Assembly: GCF_002419965.1 (NCBI RefSeq)
Contig: NZ_DIHC01000042.1
Location: 10,059-74,058, forward strand
DNA length: 64,000 nt
Source: Pseudomonas sp. UBA5706
Lineage (GTDB): Bacteria > Pseudomonadota > Gammaproteobacteria > Pseudomonadales > Pseudomonadaceae
Direction: 5' to 3'
Both the position numbers and the translations under genes were made by a program. Positions 1 through 8,278 of the stretch are shown here, piece after piece; position 1 is the first letter of the stretch; each line of letters starts with the position of its first letter. Under the pieces are notes generated by a model. It saw only the letters and a program-made list of their open reading frames with translations, ran no database searches and was not told the origin of the DNA.

Positions 1-92
1 GCTGACGATCTGCTGCGAAGCAGCAGCAAACCCATTGCACGCGGTCTGTCTGTTGCAACGAGGTGCCCGGTTTGACTGTCGGTTCCCGGCAG

Positions 93-116
93 ATCGCTGG
101 CAAGCCAGGGTCCTAC
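93..116 (+). repeat. REP-like repeat copy
   Basis: This 24-base stretch (starting ATCGCTGGCAAGCC) matches the segment near 1143-1166 at 18 of 24 positions by eye. It resembles the palindromic REP sequences scattered between genes in fluorescent pseudomonads. It lies in the non-coding left edge of the window (1-177), where I otherwise see only a small hairpin at 11-25. Confidence 0.4.
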
Positions 117-177
117 GGCTTCCGGCCATATGCGACGATGCTAGACTTTGGCACCGTGCGCAAATCGACCGATTGTT

Positions 178-1104
178 ATGATCTCCCGTTTGGCTTTACT
201 GCCCCAAGCCCCGCTCCAACCCCTCCACCTGCACTGGCTCGACGCTGCCGGCGTCGAGGTCGCTGTCCTGCGCCTGGACCTGATCGACCCGCTGATCAGC
301 GGCAATAAATGGTTCAAGCTCACCCATCATCTTGCCGCCGCCAAAAAAGCGGGTGCAGAAGGCGTGATCAGCCCGGGTGGCGCGCATTCCAATCACCTTC
401 ATGCGCTGGCGGCGGCGGGCAGGCGCTTTAGCTTTTCCACGGTCGGGCTGTTGCGTGGTCATCCTGCGCAAACCCCAACCGTGCAGGACCTGGAGGCATT
501 CGGCATGCAACTGCACTGGCTGGGGTACGCCGGTTATCGCGCGCGGCATGAAATCGGGTTCTGGCTGCCGTGGCGTGAGCGTTATCCCCACCTGTATCCG
601 GTGCCCGAGGGTGGCGGCGGGCTGGACGGCGCGTTGGGGTGTGGCGAGATCGTGGATCAGGCCTGCGCCCGACTCGCTGAAATGGGTTGGGACGACTATC
701 ACGGCTGGTGGCTGGCCTGCGGCACCGGCACCACACTGGCCGGGTTGGTGCTGGCCGAAGCGGGGCGGCGCAAGGTGTATGGGGCGATGGCGGTGCCTGA
801 GGGACATGGGGCGGCCGAGAACGTACGCGATATCCTGGGCGCCGGCGCTGAGAGGCGATACGAACTCATCGACGCCAGCCGTGGCGGCTTCGCCAAAACC
901 GATGCCCGACTGCTGGCGTTCATCACCGAGTGCGAAGAGGAGAGCGGCGTCCCCCTGGAGCCGCTTTATACCGGCAAGGCGTTGCTGGCGCTGCGACAGG
1001 CTGTCGAGGCCGGCAGGTTTGCCAAAGGCTCGCGGCTGCTCTTCGTGCACACCGGCGGCCTGCAAGGTCAGCGTGCGATGCACCGTTTACCAAGGCCGCT
1101 GTAG
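178..1104 (+). CDS. PLP-dependent ACC deaminase / D-cysteine desulfhydrase family protein
   Basis: The 308-residue product belongs to the fold-type II PLP enzymes that deaminate 1-aminocyclopropane-1-carboxylate or desulfhydrate D-cysteine. The motif SGNKWFKL places the likely PLP lysine at K44. SPGGAHSNH (about 65-73) is the usual substrate/nucleophile loop, and a glycine-rich CGTGTTLAG segment would hold the cofactor phosphate. Start: I chose the ATG at 178 (protein MISRLALLPQ) over an in-frame TTG at 148, because the extra residues do not look like family sequence; no strong ribosome site is visible. The TAG stop lies within a REP-type repeat arm (1101-1118). The fine substrate (ACC, D-cysteine or another amino acid) cannot be decided from the sequence; this is a shorter, divergent family member rather than a textbook AcdS. 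Confidence 0.82.
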   Translation: MISRLALLPQAPLQPLHLHWLDAAGVEVAVLRLDLIDPLISGNKWFKLTHHLAAAKKAGAEGVISPGGAHSNHLHALAAAGRRFSFSTVGLLRGHPAQTPTVQDLEAFGMQLHWLGYAGYRARHEIGFWLPWRERYPHLYPVPEGGGGLDGALGCGEIVDQACARLAEMGWDDYHGWWLACGTGTTLAGLVLAEAGRRKVYGAMAVPEGHGAAENVRDILGAGAERRYELIDASRGGFAKTDARLLAFITECEEESGVPLEPLYTGKALLALRQAVEAGRFAKGSRLLFVHTGGLQGQRAMHRLPRPL

Positions 1105-1166
1105 CAGCATGGCCTGCCGGCGGTGGCGTCCTTAAAAACGCTATCGTTGGCAAGCCGTGCCGCTAC
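1101..1166. repeat. REPIN-like inverted repeat pair
   Basis: The 18-base arm at 1101-1118 is the reverse complement of 1149-1166 at 15 of 18 positions, with about 30 bases between. Two inverted REP units at this spacing are what REPIN elements of fluorescent pseudomonads look like. The left arm overlaps the stop codon of the PLP-enzyme gene. Confidence 0.55.
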
Positions 1167-1190
1167 CGCGTGCATTCATCGGGATTACCC

Positions 1191-1206
1191 CTGGCACGAA
1201 TCCTGC
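1191..1206 (+). promoter_or_regulatory. Candidate sigma-54 promoter of the MHS transporter gene
   Basis: CTGGCACGAATCCTGC fits the sigma-54 -24/-12 consensus (YTGGCACGRNNNTTGC) with one mismatch across these 16 bases (CTGC in place of TTGC), and has the invariant GG and GC at the right spacing. It is on the coding strand, 112 bases before the ATG at 1318, in an otherwise non-coding gap. An enhancer-binding activator would be required; I could not identify its site. Confidence 0.55.
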
Positions 1207-1317
1207 GGATTAGACACCTCGACAGGTCGGTTCTGGGCACGTTGACGACACTTCTGGAGTCAGGCGCCTCAGCTTCTGTACCGATAATCGAATCTTTCGA
1301 GCGCGCCGAGGTTCAAC

Positions 1318-2658
1318 ATGATCTCTCCAGCCATCGAGCAGGTCGATCCTGCCACTTTGAGAAAAGTCGTGGTCGCGGCCAGCATTGGCAACTTCGTCGA
1401 ATGGTTCGATTTCGCCGTTTATGGATTTCTCGCCACCACCATCGCCCAGCAATTCTTTCCCAGCGGCGATGCCAGCGTAGCGTTGCTCAAGACCTTCGCG
1501 GTGTTCGCGGTGGCCTTCGCCTTTCGCCCCTTGGGTGGGGTGTTCTTCGGCATGCTCGGTGACAGGATCGGACGCAAGCGCACGCTGGCCTTCACCCTCC
1601 TGCTGATGGCCGGGGCGACCACCGTCATCGGGTTGCTGCCCACTTATGCAGCCATCGGCGTGACCGCGCCGGTCCTGCTGACCATCATTCGTTGCGCCCA
1701 GGGTTTCTCCGCCGGCGGCGAATACGCCGGGGCCTGCGCCTACCTGATGGAACACGCGCCACGGGGCAAGCGCGCCTGGTATGGCAGCTTCGTGCCGGTG
1801 TCGACCTTTGCCGCGTTTGCCTCGGCGGCTATCTGTGCCTACACGCTGGAGGTTGCGCTGACCACCGAGGCCATGAACAGTTGGGGCTGGCGCCTGCCGT
1901 TTCTAATCGCCGCGCCGCTCGGGCTGGTCGGGCTGTATCTGCGCTGGAAGCTGGACGAAACCCCGGCGTTCCAGGCGGTCGCCGAGGAGCACGCAGTCGC
2001 CCACTCGCCACTCAAGGAAACCCTGCGCAACCATGGCGGTGCCATTTGCGCACTGGGCGCGTTCATCTCGCTGACGGCGCTGTCGTTTTACATGTTCACC
2101 ACGTACTTCGCGACGTACCTGCAGGTGGCCGGTGGCTTGAGTCGGGCGACGGCCCTGCTGGTATCGCTGATCGCGTTGCTGTTCGCGTCTGCGCTGTGCC
2201 CGGTGGCCGGGGCGTTTTCCGATAAGGTCGGGCGGCGGGCGACCGTGGCAACAGCTTGTGTCCTGCTGGCGGTGATGGTGTATCCATCGTTCCTGATGGC
2301 CAGCTCCGGCTCGTTCGCAGGTTCGATTGTCGGCGTGATGCTGCTGGCCACCGGGGCGGTGTTGTGTAACGTGGTCACTGCGGCGTTGTTGTCCGAAACC
2401 TTTCCTACACGTACCCGTTACACCGCCTCGGCGATTACCTACAACATCGCCTACACCCTCTTCGGCGGTACCGCGCCGCTGATGGCGACCTGGCTGATCG
2501 GCATGACCGGCAGCAACCTGGCACCTGCGTTCTACCTGATCGTGGTCGCGGTGCTGGGCCTGGTGGGCGGGCTGGCGTTGCCGGAGACCTCGAAGGTGTC
2601 GTTGCATGAAGCGGATGGCTCATTGGGGCGGCATTCGGCAATGCAGTCCGCCGCCTGA
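1318..2658 (+). CDS. MFS transporter, metabolite:H+ symporter (MHS) family
   Basis: This 446-residue inner-membrane protein has about 12 hydrophobic segments. It carries the MHS-type opening (residues about 18-32, ASIGNFVEWFDFAVYG) and the MFS loop 2-3 motif GMLGDRIGRKRT. The family includes proton symporters for alpha-ketoglutarate (KgtP), proline/betaine (ProP), citrate and shikimate, so uptake of an organic acid or compatible solute is likely. The start has a GAGG ribosome site 8 bases upstream. The upstream sigma-54-like promoter (1191-1206) would fit a dicarboxylate-type carrier, many of which depend on RpoN in Pseudomonas. The substrate is an inference only; no catabolic genes adjoin it. 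Confidence 0.85.
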   Translation: MISPAIEQVDPATLRKVVVAASIGNFVEWFDFAVYGFLATTIAQQFFPSGDASVALLKTFAVFAVAFAFRPLGGVFFGMLGDRIGRKRTLAFTLLLMAGATTVIGLLPTYAAIGVTAPVLLTIIRCAQGFSAGGEYAGACAYLMEHAPRGKRAWYGSFVPVSTFAAFASAAICAYTLEVALTTEAMNSWGWRLPFLIAAPLGLVGLYLRWKLDETPAFQAVAEEHAVAHSPLKETLRNHGGAICALGAFISLTALSFYMFTTYFATYLQVAGGLSRATALLVSLIALLFASALCPVAGAFSDKVGRRATVATACVLLAVMVYPSFLMASSGSFAGSIVGVMLLATGAVLCNVVTAALLSETFPTRTRYTASAITYNIAYTLFGGTAPLMATWLIGMTGSNLAPAFYLIVVAVLGLVGGLALPETSKVSLHEADGSLGRHSAMQSAA

Positions 2659-2695
2659 TTGCGCAACAAAACGTGGCGTCCGCGCCCCAAAAAAT

Positions 2696-2720
2696 GGCAC
2701 ATTGGCGACCCCAATGTGCC
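2696..2720. promoter_or_regulatory. Perfect 10-bp palindrome upstream of the fosmidomycin-type exporter
   Basis: GGCACATTGG (2696-2705) and CCAATGTGCC (2711-2720) form a perfect inverted repeat with a 5-base loop. The repeat ends 60 bases before the exporter ATG at 2781. A run of A precedes it, so it could also act as a terminator on the minus strand, but no minus-strand gene reads into it. It is either an operator or the transcript end of the preceding gene. Confidence 0.45.
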
Positions 2721-2780
2721 GCAGATGTCTTCTGCACTTAAATGCGCCCGGCACATGAATCGTTCGATGGATGAACTCAA

Positions 2781-3986
2781 ATGGCCGCCACCAGCGCTTC
2801 GACTGCGACTTCTGCCACCGCGCAATCCAGCCCGTTAGTCATGCGCATCATCGGTGCAGTGGCCCTGGCGCACCTGATCAACGACCTTATCCAGTCGGTA
2901 TTGCCGTCGATCTACCCGATGCTCAAGGCCAACTACGGCCTGACCTTCACTCAGGTCGGCCTGATTACCCTGACGTTCCAGATCACCGCTTCGCTGTTGC
3001 AGCCCTGGGTGGGTTATTACACCGATCGCCATCCCAATCCGCGAGTGCTGCCGCTGGGTTCGATTTGCACCCTGATCGGTATCCTGATGCTGTCCACGGT
3101 AAGCAGTTTTCCGATGATTCTGCTGGCGTCGGCGCTGATTGGCGTCGGCTCCTCGACCTTCCACCCTGAAGCCTCACGCATCGCCCGGCTGGCTTCGGGC
3201 GGGCGTTACGGGCTGGCGCAATCGACCTTCCAGGTCGGTGGCAACACGGGGTCGGCATTCGGCCCATTGCTCGCGGCGGCGATCATCATTCCGTTCGGCC
3301 AGGGCCATGTCGCGTATTTCGGGTTGTTCGCGCTGTTTTCCGTCGGCCTGCTGTACGCCATCAGCCGTTGGTACACATCGCACCTGAGCCTGTTCAAGCT
3401 CAAGGCTGGCCACGCCGCAACCCACGGCCTGTCGAAGACCCGTGTCATCGTTGCACTGTCGGTGCTGGCGTTTCTGGTGTTTTCCAAGTTTTTCTACATG
3501 ACCAGCATCACCAGTTACTTCACCTTCTACCTGATCGAGCGCTTCGCTATTTCGGTTGCCAGCTCCCAGCTGCACCTGTTTCTTTTCCTTGGTGCGGTGG
3601 CGGCGGGGACTTTCTTCGGTGGTCCAATCGGCGACAGGATCGGGCGCAAGGCGGTTATCTGGTTCTCGATCCTGGGTGCGGCGCCGTTCACCCTGGCGCT
3701 GCCTTACGCCGACCTGTTCTGGACCAGCGTGCTCAGCGTGATCATCGGCTTTATCCTGGCTTCGGCGTTTTCCGCGATTGTGGTCTATGCCCAGGAACTG
3801 GTACCGGGCAACGTGGGCATGATCGCCGGGATCTTTTTCGGTCTGATGTTCGGCTTCGGCGGGATCGGCGCAGCCTTGTTGGGGCACCTGGCAGACCTTC
3901 ACGGCATCGTCTATGTCTATACGCTGTGCTCGTTCCTGCCGCTGTTGGGGATCCTGGCGGTACTGCTTCCAGCAACCAAAGGTTGA
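2781..3986 (+). CDS. MFS exporter, fosmidomycin resistance (Fsr) type
   Basis: The 401-residue, 12-segment membrane protein matches the Fsr family. It has HLINDLIQSVLPSIYPMLK near residues 30-50, which is typical of Fsr, and the MFS loop motif GDRIGRKAVIW in the second half (about 285-296). In E. coli Fsr exports fosmidomycin and related compounds by proton antiport; the natural substrate of Pseudomonas homologues is not known to me. The ATG at 2781 has only a weak upstream site (GGATG). The gene follows the MHS transporter after a 122-base gap containing a palindrome, so it probably has its own promoter. It converges on the DUF1853 gene. Confidence 0.85.
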   Translation: MAATSASTATSATAQSSPLVMRIIGAVALAHLINDLIQSVLPSIYPMLKANYGLTFTQVGLITLTFQITASLLQPWVGYYTDRHPNPRVLPLGSICTLIGILMLSTVSSFPMILLASALIGVGSSTFHPEASRIARLASGGRYGLAQSTFQVGGNTGSAFGPLLAAAIIIPFGQGHVAYFGLFALFSVGLLYAISRWYTSHLSLFKLKAGHAATHGLSKTRVIVALSVLAFLVFSKFFYMTSITSYFTFYLIERFAISVASSQLHLFLFLGAVAAGTFFGGPIGDRIGRKAVIWFSILGAAPFTLALPYADLFWTSVLSVIIGFILASAFSAIVVYAQELVPGNVGMIAGIFFGLMFGFGGIGAALLGHLADLHGIVYVYTLCSFLPLLGILAVLLPATKG

Positions 3987-4124
3987 CACCGGCGGCAGGA
4001 TTGATCGAGCCTGTGACTGTCAGCCTGGGCATCGGCCAGGGTCGGCAACTGCGCATCTTTCATGCTGCGGATACCGCAGCGCTTTCGATTCCGTGGATCG
4101 TTACAAACGTTGGCTGTGAGCGTG

Positions 4125-5072
4125 TTAGCCCGTGGATTCGGCGAAGGCCGGCCACAGGTCCGAGACCAGAAATACACGTTCTTCTTCCTGCCAATGCCCT
4201 TCTTCGCTTTGGCTCAGTCGCACCAGCAGTTGTGCCTGTGCCGACGGCTCGAGCTGCGTCAGCCACGCGCTGAACTCATCGTGTCGCAGAGGCTGTTCAT
4301 AGCGTGCCGGCCCCAGCCAGGCGTGGCGCGGCAGCACTTGCCAGCGGCCTTCGGGACAGTGTGCGCCGAAGGCTGGCCAGTCCTTTTGATGGACCCAGCG
4401 CCCGCGCAGGTGGTCGTGATTCACGCCCTGTGGAGATTCTGCGGGGCCGGGCCAGGGATAGAGCAGGTAACCGCCCAGCCATAACTTGGCCTGTACAGAT
4501 TCGATGCCCAGCGCCGCCAGCGCCAGACGGCTTTCCTTGCGCGCCGAGATCGGCAATTGATGCTCAGTGAGGTGAGCCAGTTTTAGGTCCAGCCGGTCAT
4601 GGCTGCCCGGACCCAGCCAGTTTGCCGGGTCCTGGCCGTCAGCGTCCTGCGGGCCGAGGTAGAACTTGATCGCCAGTTCCACGTGGTGCACGCCATCGCC
4701 GTCTTGCAGCAGCAGGTCCAGTTCACCCAATGTGTGACCGTCGATACGGATCGGCAGATTGGCAGCGAGCATCTTAACCCCCGGTGCCTGGTCGATCGCG
4801 AACTGCCAGAGACGTTCGTAATAAAGACCCAGGCGCCGGGTCGAGTTGCGGGCAAGCCATTGGTCCAGCGTGCGGCTGTCACGGTCCAGATCGCGCAGCA
4901 CGTTTTCCAGGGCCTGGGGGTGATGCACCCAGTCGCTGCCGCTTAAGGGATGGCGTTGCGGCCACGCGCTCAGCGCCAGCATCGGCGGCGAAAGAATCGC
5001 CCATGCCAGGTCGCGCACGGCGGGCGTGTGCAGTTCACGGGGCAGGGCGCTGAGGGTTGGAAATAGAGTCAT
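4125..5072 (-). CDS. DUF1853 family protein
   Basis: The 315-residue product matches the conserved proteobacterial DUF1853 family, whose function is unknown. The sequence is soluble, without signal peptide or membrane segments. It contains the family-like stretch HVELAIKFYLG (about 175-185) inside an alpha/beta region where Leu-Asp-Leu-Leu and Glu-Leu-Ala-Ile-Lys-Phe recall the acidic/lysine core of PD-(D/E)XK nuclease folds; that link is my inference. The gene diverges from nadK across a 185-base gap, and the two are commonly neighbours in Pseudomonas. The ATG at 5072 is the only sensible start. Confidence 0.8.
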   Translation of the reverse strand: MTLFPTLSALPRELHTPAVRDLAWAILSPPMLALSAWPQRHPLSGSDWVHHPQALENVLRDLDRDSRTLDQWLARNSTRRLGLYYERLWQFAIDQAPGVKMLAANLPIRIDGHTLGELDLLLQDGDGVHHVELAIKFYLGPQDADGQDPANWLGPGSHDRLDLKLAHLTEHQLPISARKESRLALAALGIESVQAKLWLGGYLLYPWPGPAESPQGVNHDHLRGRWVHQKDWPAFGAHCPEGRWQVLPRHAWLGPARYEQPLRHDEFSAWLTQLEPSAQAQLLVRLSQSEEGHWQEEERVFLVSDLWPAFAESTG

Positions 5073-5257
5073 TGGCTGAGGATAGCAGGGCGGCCAGACG
5101 CGAAGGCAAATCCGCTGCAGCTGTCCGCCTGCCGTTGATCGCGATCTGGGGGGGCGGCAGGGTCTGCTTGCCGAGGCGCGAGTGCACGCAATTTGCCGCT
5201 ATCGACCCCTTCGCCCATAATCGCGTTCTTTACATGCATCAACCCTGCGGGAGCCCC

Positions 5258-6148
5258 ATGGAGCAATTTCGTAACATCGGCATCATTGGTCGCCTTGGCA
5301 GTACTCAAGCGCTCGAGACCGTTCGCCGACTCAAGAAATTCCTGATATCGCGGCATCTGCATGTGATCCTCGAAGACACCATTGCCGAAGTGTTGCCTGG
5401 CCACGGCATGCAGACCTCTTCGCGCAAGATGCTGGGGGAAGTCTGCGATATGGTCATCGTCGTCGGCGGCGATGGCAGCCTGTTGGGTGCCGCCCGCGCG
5501 CTGGCCAAGCACAACGTGCCGGTGCTGGGGATCAACCGTGGCAGCCTGGGCTTTCTCACCGACATTCGCCCCGACGAGCTGGAAGTGAAGGTCGCCGAGG
5601 TGCTGGACGGCCACTATCTGGTGGAAAACCGCTTCCTGCTGCAGGCCGAAGTCCGTCGCCACGGCGAAGCCATCGGTCAGGGCGATGCGCTCAACGACGT
5701 GGTGCTGCACCCCGGCAAATCCACGCGCATGATCGAATTCGAAATTTACATCGATGGCCAGTTCGTCTGCAGCCAGAAGGCCGACGGCCTGATTGTCGCC
5801 ACGCCCACCGGTTCTACCGCTTATGCGCTTTCGGCAGGCGGCCCGATCATGCACCCAAAGCTTGACGCCATCGTCATCGTGCCGATGTACCCGCACACGT
5901 TGTCCGGTCGGCCGATTGTCGTCGATGGCAACAGTGAGCTGAAAATCGTTGTCTCAAAGGACATGACGATTTACCCACAGGTCTCCTGCGATGGACAAAA
6001 CCACTTCACCTGCGCGCCGGGTGACACCGTGACCGTGAAAAAGAAACCGCAGAAGCTGCGTTTGATTCACCCGCTTGACCACAACTATTACGAAGTCTGC
6101 CGGACCAAACTCGGTTGGGGCAGTCGGCTTGGCGGTAGGGGCGACTGA
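5258..6148 (+). CDS. nadK: NAD kinase
   Basis: NadK phosphorylates NAD to NADP using ATP (or polyphosphate) in the cytoplasm and supplies the cell's NADP pool. The 296-residue length is normal. Diagnostic motifs are VVVGGDGSLLG (the GGDGS loop), LNDVVLH and TPTGSTAYALSAGGP. The frame is open far upstream, but the ATG at 5258 begins the family N-terminus (MEQFRNIGIIGR) and follows a GGGAG-like site, so the longer reading from 5057 is rejected. Its stop overlaps the start of the phosphoesterase gene by one base, and three to five genes probably share the transcript. Confidence 0.97.
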   Translation: MEQFRNIGIIGRLGSTQALETVRRLKKFLISRHLHVILEDTIAEVLPGHGMQTSSRKMLGEVCDMVIVVGGDGSLLGAARALAKHNVPVLGINRGSLGFLTDIRPDELEVKVAEVLDGHYLVENRFLLQAEVRRHGEAIGQGDALNDVVLHPGKSTRMIEFEIYIDGQFVCSQKADGLIVATPTGSTAYALSAGGPIMHPKLDAIVIVPMYPHTLSGRPIVVDGNSELKIVVSKDMTIYPQVSCDGQNHFTCAPGDTVTVKKKPQKLRLIHPLDHNYYEVCRTKLGWGSRLGGRGD

Positions 6149-7119
6149 TGCTCGATCCTGCGCGTAGCTACGATCTGATCGGTGACGTGCACGGGTGTGC
6201 CCAGACCCTTGAGCACTTGCTCGACACCCTTGGTTATCGCTTTGAGGCCGGCGTGTGGCGCCACCCTGAACGCATCGCCCTGTTTTTAGGCGACATCATT
6301 GACCGTGGCCCGCGCATTCGCGAGGCGCTGCACATCGTTCACGACATGGTCGTGGCCGGGCAGGCGTTCTGCCTCATGGGCAATCATGAGTTCAATGCCC
6401 TGGGCTGGAGCACGCCAGCAACGCCAGATAGCGGCAAGCAGTTCGTGCGCGAGCACACCCCACGCCATGCGCGGCTTTTGGGCGAAACCCTGGCGCAGTT
6501 CGAGCAGCATCCCGGGGACTGGAACGACTTCCTCAAGTGGTTCTATGAGCTGCCGCTGTTCATCGACGCCGAGCGCTTCCGGCTGGTGCATGCTTGTTGG
6601 GACGCCAGCCTCATCAAAGCCCTGCGCAGCGCCCATGGCGATGGCCGGATCGACCAGCATTTCGTCCAGGCCTCGGCGGTGCACGGCAGTTTCGCCAGTG
6701 CCGTGTTCGACAGGCTGCTGCGCGGCACCGACATGCGCCTGCCTCACGGCATGACGCTGACCGGCGGCGACGGGCTGACGCGGGCGTCGTTCCGCACCAA
6801 ATTCTGGGAAGACAATCCGCAGACCTACGGCGACGTCGTCTTCCAGCCTGACGCCTTGCCTGAGCCAGTGGCCAAACGGCCACTGTCCGACAGCGAGAAA
6901 AACGCCTTGCTGCGCTACGGCGCCGATGAGCCGCTGCTGTTCGTCGGCCATTATTGGCGCAGTGGCATCCCCGCTGCGATCCGCCCCAACCTTGCCTGCC
7001 TGGATTACAGCGCCGTGCTGTACGGCAAGCTGGTGGCCTACCGGCTCGACCAGGAAACCCGAATAGACCCGGACAAGTTTGTCTGGGTCGAGGTCACTCG
7101 ACCGGAGACTGCCCGATGA
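6148..7119 (+). CDS. PPP-family metallophosphoesterase
   Basis: The 323-residue product has the three dimetal signatures of calcineurin-type PPP phosphatases: GDVHG (D13, H15), GDIIDRG (D49, D52) and GNHE (N79, H80, E81). Bacterial members act as Ser/Thr protein phosphatases or as nucleotide or diadenosine-tetraphosphate hydrolases; I cannot tell which here. There is no signal peptide, so the enzyme is cytoplasmic. The ATG overlaps the nadK stop by one base, and the gene's own stop overlaps the rhomboid start by four bases, so it sits in a tightly coupled nadK operon. Confidence 0.9.
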   Translation: MLDPARSYDLIGDVHGCAQTLEHLLDTLGYRFEAGVWRHPERIALFLGDIIDRGPRIREALHIVHDMVVAGQAFCLMGNHEFNALGWSTPATPDSGKQFVREHTPRHARLLGETLAQFEQHPGDWNDFLKWFYELPLFIDAERFRLVHACWDASLIKALRSAHGDGRIDQHFVQASAVHGSFASAVFDRLLRGTDMRLPHGMTLTGGDGLTRASFRTKFWEDNPQTYGDVVFQPDALPEPVAKRPLSDSEKNALLRYGADEPLLFVGHYWRSGIPAAIRPNLACLDYSAVLYGKLVAYRLDQETRIDPDKFVWVEVTRPETAR

Positions 7120-7988
7120 ACCCGGTTGCCGTATTGCGCCTGCCGCTGAGCACCAACCTCAGTGGTTTCGTTGAATTGTTGCAACGGCTCAACGTGCCGC
7201 ATCGGGTCAGCGAAGAAGCGGGCGAGCAAGTGCTGTGGGTGCCGGACGCGCCACAATTGGCCGATGACATCCGCAAGCTGTATCAGCAATACCCTCAGGG
7301 TGACCCCACCGTGCAACTGCCCCCGGGCCGCGAAGTGGTCGCCGCGACGCGTCCCAGCCCCCTGGTGCAGGTGCGCAGCAGTCCGGTGACCAGCATCGTC
7401 CTGTTGCTGTGTGCGATCGTCGCGGGCGTGACCCTGCTGGGCGATAATTTCGATGCGTTGAGCTGGCTGACTTTCAACGATTTCCGGGTCAATGGCGATT
7501 ACGTCATGTTCACCCCGGTCGAGACGACTCTGGCAGCGGGACAGTGGTGGCGCGTGATTTCGCCGATGCTGATCCACTTCGGTGTGCTGCATCTGGTGAT
7601 GAACGCCTTGTGGTTCTGGGAGCTGGGGCGGCGTATCGAAGTGCGCCAGGGCAGTTGGCAATTACTGGGTTTGACCCTGGCAATCAGCGCATTTTCCAAC
7701 TATGGGCAGTATTTCTGGAGCGGCCCGAGCCTGTTCGGCGGCCTGTCCGGGGTGCTCTATGGTTTGCTCGGTCATTGCTGGATCTTCCAGTTGCTGGCGC
7801 CCAACCCCATTTACCGTCTGCCACGCGGCGTACTGGTGATGATGCTGGGCTGGCTGGTGCTTTGCATGACCGGTCTGATCAGCCTGCTGGGTTTCGGCGA
7901 AATCGCCAATGGCGCTCACGTCGGCGGCCTGATCATCGGCTGTGTGACAGGTCTTGTGGGCGGTGCAATAGCGCGCCGTAAACATTAA
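7116..7988 (+). CDS. Rhomboid intramembrane serine protease (GlpG-like)
   Basis: The 290-residue protein has a cytosolic N-terminal domain (about 1-88) followed by six hydrophobic segments, as in GlpG. The catalytic dyad is visible: S211 in GLSGVLYG and H268 in NGAHVGGL. HLVMNALWFWELGRRIE (about 159-175) provides the conserved His/Asn and the loop arginine region. Rhomboids cleave transmembrane substrates within the inner membrane; roles in membrane-protein quality control are known for GlpG. The ATG at 7116 overlaps the upstream gene by four bases, indicating translational coupling. Confidence 0.93.
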   Translation: MNPVAVLRLPLSTNLSGFVELLQRLNVPHRVSEEAGEQVLWVPDAPQLADDIRKLYQQYPQGDPTVQLPPGREVVAATRPSPLVQVRSSPVTSIVLLLCAIVAGVTLLGDNFDALSWLTFNDFRVNGDYVMFTPVETTLAAGQWWRVISPMLIHFGVLHLVMNALWFWELGRRIEVRQGSWQLLGLTLAISAFSNYGQYFWSGPSLFGGLSGVLYGLLGHCWIFQLLAPNPIYRLPRGVLVMMLGWLVLCMTGLISLLGFGEIANGAHVGGLIIGCVTGLVGGAIARRKH

Positions 7989-8017
7989 AATTGCCCGCTT
8001 AATTCTGGGAGAGCCCA

Positions 8018-8278
8018 ATGTCCTCTTTTGTCGAAATGATTGAAAACATCACCCCGGACATCTACGAGAGCCTGAAACTGGCCGTGGAAATCGGCAAATG
8101 GTCTGATGGGCGCAAGTTGACTCAGGAGCAACGCGAACTGTCGCTGCAGGCGCTGATTGCCTGGGAAGTGCGTAACGTGCCCGAGGAACAACGCATTGGC
8201 TACATGGGCCCGCAGGAGTGCGCTTCCAAATCGGAGCCAGTACCCAACATCCTGTTCAAATCGGATGCCATCCATTGA
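8018..8278 (+). CDS. DUF1315 (YeaC-like) family protein
   Basis: This 86-residue soluble protein matches the DUF1315/YeaC family of unknown function, with the recognisable core EIGKWSDGRKLTQEQRELSLQA. The start is preceded by GGGAG at a good distance. It follows the rhomboid gene by 29 bases, and its stop (8276-8278) overlaps the TTG start of the DUF2797 gene, so the two are probably translated together. Nothing in the sequence suggests a catalytic site. Confidence 0.85.
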   Translation: MSSFVEMIENITPDIYESLKLAVEIGKWSDGRKLTQEQRELSLQALIAWEVRNVPEEQRIGYMGPQECASKSEPVPNILFKSDAIH

